Source: Alphaproteobacteria bacterium
Lineage (GTDB): Bacteria > Pseudomonadota > Alphaproteobacteria > Micropepsales > Micropepsaceae
Assembly (NCBI GenBank): GCA_025935155.1
Contig: JAICVV010000071.1
Location: 1 to 8,430 of the forward strand
Direction of reading: 5' to 3'
DNA: 8,430 bases
The notes under the pieces were generated by a model. The model saw only the letters and a program-made list of their open reading frames with translations, ran no database searches and was not told the origin of the DNA. The position numbers and the translations under genes were made by a program. Below are positions 1 to 5,827 of the stretch, one piece after another. Position 1 is the stretch's first letter; each line of letters opens with the position of its first letter.

Positions 1-152
1 CCGCCGGGTTTGCCAAGCAACGAGTTCGAATCGATTCCGATGTGAGACGTGGCCGCTGTGCGCGAGGCGCCGTACACGCTCCCCGTCACCGTTGCGGCTA
101 GAATGGCCGCAACGGCTGCCCACGCAGCCCGCGAATGCCCCAATGCGGCCAT
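1..152 (-). CDS. lptD: Probable LPS-assembly outer membrane protein LptD, N-terminal fragment (signal peptide)
   Basis: Only the first 50 codons are in the window; the gene continues past the left edge. The visible part has a few polar residues, then an Ala/Val/Leu-rich core (about residues 9-28) and a small-residue region near SVYGAS. This is a Sec signal peptide with likely cleavage around residue 29, so the product is exported. No OstA/LptA-like or beta-barrel domain is visible. The name therefore rests on position: in alphaproteobacteria the gene directly after lptG is usually lptD, the outer-membrane translocon that receives LPS from LptB2FG via LptA. An AGGAGG Shine-Dalgarno lies inside the end of lptG at 164-169, 11 bases before the chosen ATG. 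A TTG at 155-153 sits at the more usual distance of 8 bases and is an alternative start. Only 3 bases separate the lptG stop from the ATG, so co-transcription and translational coupling are likely. Another secreted protein cannot be excluded. Confidence 0.6.
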   Translation of the reverse strand, partial: MAALGHSRAAWAAVAAILAATVTGSVYGASRTAATSHIGIDSNSLLGKPG

Positions 153-155
153 CAA

Positions 156-1247
156 TCAACCGTCCTCCTGATGGAAGACAAGACTCATGCCGAGCAGTAT
201 TGCTGCGGAGGCCGGTGCTGCTGCAGCGAGGGGGATCGGAAGAATCCCTGATATTCCCAATGCCTGTGTAACATCGCTGAGAAAGTAGATGCCGAAGCCG
301 CACAGCGCGCTGTAGACGATCACGCGCCCCATGCCGCCAAGGCGCGCCAGCCGCAATGAAAAGCTCGCTGCCATAAATACCATCGCGGCGAACAGCGCAG
401 GCAGCACCAACAGGCTTTCGAAATAAAGTTCATAGCGATTGGCGGAAAATCCCGCCTGCCGCGCGTTTTGTATAAAACCTGGCAGCGTCCAGAACGACAT
501 CGTATCGGGCGATGCGAAACTTTCCTGTATGCGCGAAGGCGTAAGTGTCGTCGGCAGACGATAGGTGGAGTAGTGAACCGGCCGGCCGTCCAGTCCGCTT
601 ACCCAGGCGTTGCGAAGCGCCCAGATGCCGGATTCCAGTTTGGCCGATTCCGCATCGATGCGCCCCACGAACCGGTCGCCGGCAGCGTACAGAAAAACGA
701 TCACATCCTCCAGCTTCACCCCTTGCTGCGCTACGCGGAGAGCATGAATAACGGATTGCCGTGCCGAGGTGCCTTGCCGCAGCCAGAGTCCGTTTCGCGA
801 TACCGCGAGTTGCGATGGCTCATCATGAATGTACTTCGCTTCCAAGCCGGCGAACCGCTGTAGCAGTAGCGAGGTGAACGGCGTGAACGCCACAGCACAC
901 ACCACGCCAAGCGTCACGGCCGCCGCGAGCGGTGGGGCGAGCAGATTCCATGCGGAAAGTCCCGCAGCTCGCACGGCGATCAGTTCCTGGCTCCGAGACA
1001 GCCGAACAAAACTGAACACACCGCCAAGCAAAACGGCAAACGGTAAAAGCTTCAGCGAAATGTCTGGCAATTGCAGTAGCGCCATCCCGATCACGGCCGA
1101 TGTCGGCACACGCTTGCCTGCCGTCTGATTGAACAGGTCCACAATGTCGATTGAGAAGGAGAGGAAGACGAAAGCCGCAAAGACAATGCCGACGCCCAAC
1201 AGATATTGCCGCGCGATGTAGCGGTAGATTGTCCACGACCAGCTCAT
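156..1247 (-). CDS. lptG: LPS export ABC transporter permease LptG
   Basis: This is a 363-residue inner-membrane protein of the LptF/LptG (YjgP/YjgQ) family. With LptF and the ATPase dimer LptB2 it extracts LPS from the inner membrane and passes it to the periplasmic LptC/LptA bridge. The layout is that of the family: three N-terminal membrane helices (about 15-36, 56-82, 101-123), a periplasmic beta-jellyroll region (about 135-265), then three C-terminal helices (about 275-297, 305-325, 334-357). Family hallmarks are the cytoplasmic segment SQELIAVRAAGLS (about 86-98), which contacts LptB, GLWLRQG in the periplasmic domain, and SFWTLPGFI before TM4. The ATG at 1247 is chosen because it overlaps the lptF stop as ATGA (1247-1244) and the protein then begins with the usual short charged stretch before TM1. 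The open frame continues upstream to 1613, but only as an out-of-frame shadow inside lptF. lptB, lptC and lptA are not in the window. Confidence 0.95.
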   Translation of the reverse strand: MSWSWTIYRYIARQYLLGVGIVFAAFVFLSFSIDIVDLFNQTAGKRVPTSAVIGMALLQLPDISLKLLPFAVLLGGVFSFVRLSRSQELIAVRAAGLSAWNLLAPPLAAAVTLGVVCAVAFTPFTSLLLQRFAGLEAKYIHDEPSQLAVSRNGLWLRQGTSARQSVIHALRVAQQGVKLEDVIVFLYAAGDRFVGRIDAESAKLESGIWALRNAWVSGLDGRPVHYSTYRLPTTLTPSRIQESFASPDTMSFWTLPGFIQNARQAGFSANRYELYFESLLVLPALFAAMVFMAASFSLRLARLGGMGRVIVYSALCGFGIYFLSDVTQALGISGILPIPLAAAAPASAAILLGMSLVFHQEDG

Positions 1248-2380
1248 CGCGCCGGTTCCAATGCGGAGCGGCGAAATCCAGGCATGAAGGCGAATAGGTC
1301 GATGCCGTTTATCTCGAGTGCCGCAAAAGCGCAGCCTATCAGGGGCACGAGGTACAACAGCGCATATGAACTTGGGTGACGTACCACGAAACCTTGCGCA
1401 CCATAGCCGAGCAGCCGCAGCGCACCGGCGGCAACGGATGCAATAATGAGCCGGAGGGCGTAAACACCGCGTGCCCTGCGGCCGCGGGTCACCACGGCTA
1501 GCGCAATCAGAGCAAAACTCAGGCAATAGAGCGGTGCCGAAAGGCGGTTGTGGGCTTCTGCCAATAGAATCCTGCGTGTTCTGCCGCCTGAATCGTGCGT
1601 CAGTTTCGGCCACAGGAGTTCAGACAGAAATCGCTCGCTCGTCTGGAGCGTTTGTTGGTGTTGCTGCTCGGCAAATTGGTCGAGATCGAACACATAGCGC
1701 TGAAATTTCAGCACCGATAGCTGCGACTTCTTGGTTGAGCCTTGCTCCACAGTGCCGTTCAGCATGATGAGGCGCGGCCCGCCTGGGGTCTGCGCCAGAA
1801 CCCCGTTCTGGGCGATATAGGTGGTCGGCCGGTTCACGTTCCGGCTGTCATGCACCAGAATGCCGTGTATCTGCCCGTCCGGGTCCAGTTCGCGGATGAA
1901 AACGGTCAGCCCCTTCACCGGCGCATTGAAGTTGCCTTCGCTTAAAAGCGCCGTCGCCACATCGGCGCGGATGCTCATGACTTCCGCCTTCATGTTCCGC
2001 TGGCCCAAAGGCATCAGGTAAAGCGCGCAGAGATATGTCAGCGCCATGACCATAGTCGCTGCGATCAACACGGGCACGGTCAGCTGTGCCCGGCTGTAAC
2101 CTGAGGCGCTCATCACCACCAGCTCGCTTTCCACATTGAGCCGGTGCAGCCCGTACAGGGCGCCCCCGAAGAAGGCGATCGGCAGGATGATCACCAGCAG
2201 CTGCGGCAGCATCATCACGGTTAGATAGACGAAGGTTGGTGCGGATTGCCCGCGATTGATCACCAGGTCCAGCAGCCGCAGGGATTGGGAGAGCCAAATC
2301 ACGATGGTGAGGAGGAAGGTGAACAGCAGGACGGGCTCGATGAGCTGGCGCAGGACGTAGCTGGACAGTCGCGGCATCAT
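1244..2380 (-). CDS. lptF: LPS export ABC transporter permease LptF
   Basis: This is the partner permease of LptG, in the same family. It is 378 residues long with this start, normal for LptF. Predicted helices lie at about 16-36, 52-77 and 101-124, followed by a periplasmic domain (about 125-275) and helices at about 280-298, 306-326 and 337-357. The cytoplasmic loop ESELVVMSASGYS (about 85-97) is the LptB-contacting element, and LYLMPLGQRN follows TM3 as in other LptF proteins. It is the first gene of the minus-strand operon, and its TGA overlaps the lptG ATG. The start is uncertain. In-frame options are GTG at 2389 and ATGs at 2380 and 2377, and none has a strong Shine-Dalgarno at the right distance. 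The ATG at 2380 is chosen for codon preference. The choice changes only three or four residues before TM1. Confidence 0.94.
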   Translation of the reverse strand: MMPRLSSYVLRQLIEPVLLFTFLLTIVIWLSQSLRLLDLVINRGQSAPTFVYLTVMMLPQLLVIILPIAFFGGALYGLHRLNVESELVVMSASGYSRAQLTVPVLIAATMVMALTYLCALYLMPLGQRNMKAEVMSIRADVATALLSEGNFNAPVKGLTVFIRELDPDGQIHGILVHDSRNVNRPTTYIAQNGVLAQTPGGPRLIMLNGTVEQGSTKKSQLSVLKFQRYVFDLDQFAEQQHQQTLQTSERFLSELLWPKLTHDSGGRTRRILLAEAHNRLSAPLYCLSFALIALAVVTRGRRARGVYALRLIIASVAAGALRLLGYGAQGFVVRHPSSYALLYLVPLIGCAFAALEINGIDLFAFMPGFRRSALEPAR

Positions 2381-2445
2381 GCGTTGCACCGATTCGGCCG
2401 CAAGGAGGGTTCCCCGCGCCTTTCGTCTTCTCTAGGTTATCTCCT

Positions 2446-2476
2446 AAACTACCACTTTCCTGCCGCCCTTCGGCAA
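2446..2476 (-). promoter_or_regulatory. Candidate promoter for the lptF operon
   Basis: On the minus strand a TTGCCG (-35-like, 2476-2471) is followed after 19 bases by TAGTTT (-10-like, 2451-2446). The site lies in the only AT-richer patch of the divergent lptF/pepA region. It would start transcription about 60 bases before lptF. The same patch read on the plus strand gives TAAACT (2445-2450), a possible -10 for pepA, but without a convincing -35. A small inverted repeat, TGCCG-5-CGGCA (2461-2475), overlaps the proposed -35. The spacer is longer than ideal and the matches are partial, so this is tentative. Confidence 0.25.
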
Positions 2477-2536
2477 TCCCGAATTCACCGCATCCACCTG
2501 AAATCGCGGCCAGAATTCGGTCCAGCGCAATGACCG

Positions 2537-2540
2537 GGAG
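2537..2540 (+). promoter_or_regulatory. Ribosome binding site of pepA
   Basis: GGAG within CCGGGAG lies 7 bases before the ATG at 2548. This supports that start over any later methionine. Confidence 0.65.
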
Positions 2541-2547
2541 ATGACAC

Positions 2548-4041
2548 ATGCAGATAAATTTCGCCGCGCCGCAACTTGATCGCAAAGGAACGGTCGTGGT
2601 GGGCGCCAGCGAACGGGACCTGCTGCCGGCCGCGAGCGACCTTGACCGGCGCCTCGGCGGCGCATTGAAGCGGGCGGCGGAGGCCAGTCGATTCAAAGGC
2701 AAACCTGGGCAGGTTGTCGAACTGCTGTCGCCTTCCGGAATTCAGGCCTCGCGTGTTCTTCTGGTCGGTATCGGCCCCGCCGGAAAGATCGACGGACCGG
2801 CGGCGGAGAAGATTGGCGCTGCCGCTGTCGCCAGGCTCCTCACCAGCGGCGAGACGGACGTGACCTTTATGATCGATTCGCCACGCGATGCGAAAATCAA
2901 ACCCGGTTTGCTTGCGGCGCATATCGCGCTGGGCGCGCAGCTGCGCAGCTACAGCTTCCACAAATACCGCACCAAGCAGCGCGAAGAGCACGAACCGACG
3001 TTGAAGAACGTCATGATCGTAACCAGCGAAGCGGCTGCCGCCCGCAAGGCATGGGACCGCCTGCGCGCGGTGGCCGACGGGGTATTCCTTGCCCGCGATC
3101 TGGTGAACGAACCGCCGAACGTCCTGTCGCCGCAGGAATTTGCGGAGCGCGCAAAGATGCTCGGCAAGCTCGGCGTAAAGGTCGAGGTGCTCGGCGAAGA
3201 GGCGATGCGCAAACTCGGTATGAACACACTGCTGGGTGTGGGGCAGGGCAGCGAGCGCGAAAGCCAGCTGGTCGTGATGCAATGGAACGGCGGGCGCAAA
3301 AAGGACCAGCCGGTCGCCTTCGTGGGTAAGGGCGTGTGCTTCGACTCCGGCGGTCTGTCGCTCAAGCCGGGCGCGAGCATGATGGGCATGAAAGGCGACA
3401 TGGGGGGCGCGGCGGCCGTCACTGGCACCATGCTGGCGCTGGCCTCGCGAAAGGCGAAGGTGAATGCGGTCGGCATTCTTGGCCTGGTCGAAAACATGCC
3501 GGATGGTAATGCGCAGCGTCCCGACGATGTCGTCACTTCTATGTCGGGGCAAACGGTCGAAATTCTCAACACCGATGCGGAAGGCCGCCTCGTGCTCGCC
3601 GACGCGCTTTGGTATGCGCAAACCAAATTCAAGCCGAAATTCGTGATTGATCTGGCCACGCTAACCGGGGCGATTCTCATCGCGCTCGGACTTGAGCACG
3701 CCGGATTGTTCTCGAACGATGACAAGCTGGCGAATCGCATTCAGGAAGCCGGTAGCGAAGTGGGCGAGCCCGTATGGCGCCTCCCGCTCAGCGACGCCTA
3801 CGACAAGATGCTGAAGTCGAAGATCGCCGACATGAAGAACATCTCCGGCGTGACGCATGCGGGTTCCATCGTCGCGGCGCAATTCTTGCAACGCTTCATC
3901 GACAAGACGCCGTGGGCGCATCTGGATATCGCGGGCGTTGCCTGGCAGGACGGCGAGCAGAAACCGCTTTCACCCGGCTGGGGTGTCGGCTGGGGCGTGC
4001 GCATCCTCGACCGGCTGGTCGCCGATCACTACGAGAAGTAG
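2548..4041 (+). CDS. pepA: Leucyl aminopeptidase, M17 family (PepA)
   Basis: This is a 497-residue cytosolic aminopeptidase that removes N-terminal residues, preferring leucine, in the final steps of peptide turnover. M17 enzymes are hexamers with two metal ions per site. The N-terminal macro-like domain covers about residues 1-165 and the catalytic domain about 185-497. The M17 signature NTDAEGRL is at 341-348. Metal and catalytic residues can be assigned by a constant offset of 9 from E. coli PepA: K261, D266, K273, D284, D343, E345 and R347, all present. DLVNEPPNVLSP (about 184-195) and the GAILIALG segment are also typical. The length matches the family, with no truncation or frameshift. 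It opens a plus-strand operon: the next start codon comes 2 bases after its stop. E. coli PepA is also a DNA-binding protein; nothing here shows whether this one is. Confidence 0.97.
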   Translation: MQINFAAPQLDRKGTVVVGASERDLLPAASDLDRRLGGALKRAAEASRFKGKPGQVVELLSPSGIQASRVLLVGIGPAGKIDGPAAEKIGAAAVARLLTSGETDVTFMIDSPRDAKIKPGLLAAHIALGAQLRSYSFHKYRTKQREEHEPTLKNVMIVTSEAAAARKAWDRLRAVADGVFLARDLVNEPPNVLSPQEFAERAKMLGKLGVKVEVLGEEAMRKLGMNTLLGVGQGSERESQLVVMQWNGGRKKDQPVAFVGKGVCFDSGGLSLKPGASMMGMKGDMGGAAAVTGTMLALASRKAKVNAVGILGLVENMPDGNAQRPDDVVTSMSGQTVEILNTDAEGRLVLADALWYAQTKFKPKFVIDLATLTGAILIALGLEHAGLFSNDDKLANRIQEAGSEVGEPVWRLPLSDAYDKMLKSKIADMKNISGVTHAGSIVAAQFLQRFIDKTPWAHLDIAGVAWQDGEQKPLSPGWGVGWGVRILDRLVADHYEK

Positions 4042-4043
4042 GC

Positions 4044-4544
4044 ATGCGCAATGCGGTACCGCTCTGCGCATTGCTGATCTCGGCGGGACCAGCCAGCGCA
4101 GCCGAAACAGGGCTGAATCCTGCCGACGGCGCAATCCTGGCGCAGGATGCAGGCAATGGCCTATTGCACCAATGCAGCCGGGGAGCACCGCAGCATGTCA
4201 CTGGCGCGTGGAATCCAATCCCGCTGCAGATTCGCGAATTGGAAAATCGGCTTCCGGCGGCTCTTGCGCTTGAGGCGCGGCAGCGTGGTCCGAGATATAA
4301 ACAGCCAGCCGCGTTTCGCCGCCAGTATGCTGGCCTGCTGATCGGCAATCGCCGCATCATTTACGTCAACGCGTTTCCGCACGATACGGGCGATCTAGCG
4401 AAAGCTGGACCTCCGGCCGCGCGGAACTTCGATCGGGGCCGCGAGCCAGTCATTGTTTGCGACGGCGGCCCGGCTTTTTTCGGCGTCGAATACGATCCGG
4501 CCAAGAAGACCTTCGCGCACTTCGAGTTCAACGGGCCGCCTTGA
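4044..4544 (+). CDS. Small secreted protein of unknown function
   Basis: This is a 166-residue protein I cannot assign to a characterised family. Residues 1-19 form a short signal peptide (MRNAVPLCALLISAGPASA) with an Ala-Ser-Ala cleavage site, so the mature protein should be periplasmic or secreted. There is a Cys in the signal peptide but no proper lipobox, so a lipoprotein is unlikely. The mature part has two cysteines, C44 in HQCSRG and C139 in VIVCDGG, which could form a disulfide. The densest part is C-terminal: NRRIIYVNAFP (about 102-112), then VIVCDGGPAFFGVEYDP (136-152) and a terminal FNGPP. I recall similar VCDGG-type endings in uncharacterised proteobacterial proteins. The ATG lies 2 bases after the pepA stop, and the TGA overlaps the holC ATG, so it is translated from the pepA operon. 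The longer open frame upstream is a shadow inside pepA. Existence as a gene is well supported; function is unknown. Confidence 0.8.
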   Translation: MRNAVPLCALLISAGPASAAETGLNPADGAILAQDAGNGLLHQCSRGAPQHVTGAWNPIPLQIRELENRLPAALALEARQRGPRYKQPAAFRRQYAGLLIGNRRIIYVNAFPHDTGDLAKAGPPAARNFDRGREPVIVCDGGPAFFGVEYDPAKKTFAHFEFNGPP

Positions 4545-5008
4545 TGGTTGAGGTGCTTTTCTATCACCTGGAGCGCGCATCGTTGGAAGATGTCCTGCCC
4601 GGTTTGGTCGAGCGCTCGCGAGCGCGAAGTTGGCGGGCGCTGATCAAGTGCGAATCGGCGGACCGGGCGGCGGCGCTTGACACCCTTCTCTGGACCTATG
4701 ACGACCAGAGCTTCCTGCCGCACGCGCAGGTGGGCGACGGGGATCCCGCGCGTCAGCCCGCTCTGCTGACGGTCGAAGACGACAACGCCAACAATGCGAA
4801 TGTCCTGTTTCTCGTCGGCGGGGCCGAGCCGCCGGACTGGAACGGCGATCTGGCTCGATCCTTCTCGCGAATCGTTGTTCTGTTCGACGGTCGCGATCCG
4901 GAGGCGCTTGCCTCGGCCCGCAACAGCTGGACGGCCGCCAAAGGCGCCCAGCACGAGCTGACCTATTGGCAGCAGTCGGCCGCAGGCAAATGGGAGAAGA
5001 AGCCTTGA
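4544..5008 (+). CDS. holC: DNA polymerase III chi subunit (HolC)
   Basis: This is a 154-residue protein matching the chi subunit of the DNA polymerase III clamp loader. Chi binds the C-terminal tail of SSB and, through psi where present, ties the clamp loader to the lagging strand. The opening VEVLFYHLERASLEDVLPGL and the stretch LLWTYDDQSFLPH (48-60) are characteristic, followed by the alternating strands VLFLVGG and RIVVLFDGRDPE of the Rossmann-like fold. The end YWQQSAAGKWEKK (141-153) matches alphaproteobacterial HolC proteins as I remember them. The start is ATG 4544, overlapping the upstream stop as TGATG, which implies coupled translation. The open frame extends upstream to 4457, but that extension covers the previous gene and lacks family resemblance. 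pepA followed by holC is a common arrangement; here one small gene sits between them. Confidence 0.93.
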   Translation: MVEVLFYHLERASLEDVLPGLVERSRARSWRALIKCESADRAAALDTLLWTYDDQSFLPHAQVGDGDPARQPALLTVEDDNANNANVLFLVGGAEPPDWNGDLARSFSRIVVLFDGRDPEALASARNSWTAAKGAQHELTYWQQSAAGKWEKKP

Positions 5009-5060
5009 ATTTCCGCGAGTGGCGATTGGCTGGGCAAAGTCTCGGAGAGCGAACCGCCTG

Positions 5061-5810
5061 ATGTCTCTCTTCAGTTACGGATTCATCTTCACGCTTCTTG
5101 TGCAGTTCGCGTTCGCAGCGCACGTCATCCGCAGCGGAAGATCGTATCTGTGGATTCTGGCGATCATTCTCCTGCCCTGGGTGGGCTGCGCGGCTTACCT
5201 GATTTTCGCCGTTCTTCCCGATGCCGCCACCAGCGCGCCGGCGCGCAAACTCGCCGACAATGTTGTGAATACCGTCGATCCGGGCCGCGGCTATAGGGAG
5301 AAGAAGCGGCAGGTGGAGTTGGTGGGCTCCGTTCAGGCCAAACGCGAGCTGGCGCAGGAATGCATCAAACGCGGCTACTTTCAGGATGCCATCGATCTCT
5401 ATCAGAGCGCGCTTTCGGGTGGATTCGAGAACGACTCCGCGCTGCTGCATGGCCTTGCGCGCGCCAAACTTCTGGCGGGCGATGGCGCCGGCGCGCAGGC
5501 GGCCTATGAGAAATTAAAGGCGGCCGATCCTGTGGCGTTCAGCGCCGAAGCCGAGCTCGATTACGCGCGCGCGCTTGCCCTGCAGGGCAAGAACGACGAA
5601 GCGCTGCTGCAATACGAAACGGTGCTGCCCAAATATCCGGGGGAAGAGGCGCGCTGCCGCTACGCCCTCTTGCTGCAACAACTCGGCCAAAAAGAGCGTG
5701 CCCAACGCGTGTTCCGCGAGATAGTGGAATCGGTGCGCGGTGCGCCGTCCTACTATCGCAGCCGTCAGCGCGAATGGTACCGCATCGCTAGGCAGAATCT
5801 CGGCGGCTGA
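5061..5810 (+). CDS. Membrane-anchored tetratricopeptide-repeat protein
   Basis: This is a 249-residue protein of unknown role. The N-terminus has two membrane helices (about 5-22 and 28-52). The second reads LWILAIILLPWVGCAAYLIF, which resembles the short two-helix module at the start of cardiolipin synthase/phospholipase D proteins (PLDc_N), but no HKD phosphodiesterase domain follows. After a charged linker (55-90) come about four TPR-like helical hairpins (about 95-122, 127-156, 164-193, 198-226), with motifs such as GYFQDAIDLYQSAL and GKNDEALLQYETVLPKYP. TPR arrays usually hold protein partners, so a scaffold facing the cytoplasm or periplasm is likely; I cannot fix the topology. ATG 5061 is chosen because the product starts at the membrane helix and a GGAGAG lies 11 bases upstream. 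A GTG at 5019 would add 14 residues. It follows holC by 52 bases and probably ends this operon. Confidence 0.82.
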   Translation: MSLFSYGFIFTLLVQFAFAAHVIRSGRSYLWILAIILLPWVGCAAYLIFAVLPDAATSAPARKLADNVVNTVDPGRGYREKKRQVELVGSVQAKRELAQECIKRGYFQDAIDLYQSALSGGFENDSALLHGLARAKLLAGDGAGAQAAYEKLKAADPVAFSAEAELDYARALALQGKNDEALLQYETVLPKYPGEEARCRYALLLQQLGQKERAQRVFREIVESVRGAPSYYRSRQREWYRIARQNLGG

Positions 5811-5827
5811 TCGGCGCTATTCGCCGG
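5811..5827. other. Small hairpin at the convergent gene junction
   Basis: CGGCG (5812-5816) and CGCCG (5822-5826) form a 5-base-pair stem with a 5-base loop, plus a possible G-U pair at the base. It spans the 6-base gap between the TPR gene stop and the ABC-F stop. No T-tract follows on either strand, so it does not meet the usual form of an intrinsic terminator. It could be a weak bidirectional pause or an RNA 3' end, or chance in GC-rich DNA. Confidence 0.25.

Noticed and set aside
1248..1613. 122-residue N-terminal extension of the lptG reading frame
   Set aside because: It lies wholly inside lptF in another frame, is Arg/Cys/Pro-rich with no family resemblance, and the ATG at 1247 has the expected ATGA coupling and membrane helix.
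2461..2475. TGCCG-CCCTT-CGGCA inverted repeat as a terminator
   Set aside because: The stem is 5 base pairs, no T-tract follows on either strand, and it lies between divergent genes where a terminator has no obvious role.
2485..3621. 378-codon minus-strand open frame opposite pepA
   Set aside because: It is antisense to a pepA with every catalytic residue intact. His/Arg/Ala-rich composition is typical of a GC-skewed shadow frame.
4361..5450. Minus-strand open frames of 197 and 268 codons opposite the secreted protein, holC and TPR genes
   Set aside because: They have low-complexity Arg/Pro/Ala composition and cross boundaries of real plus-strand genes; no recognisable domain.
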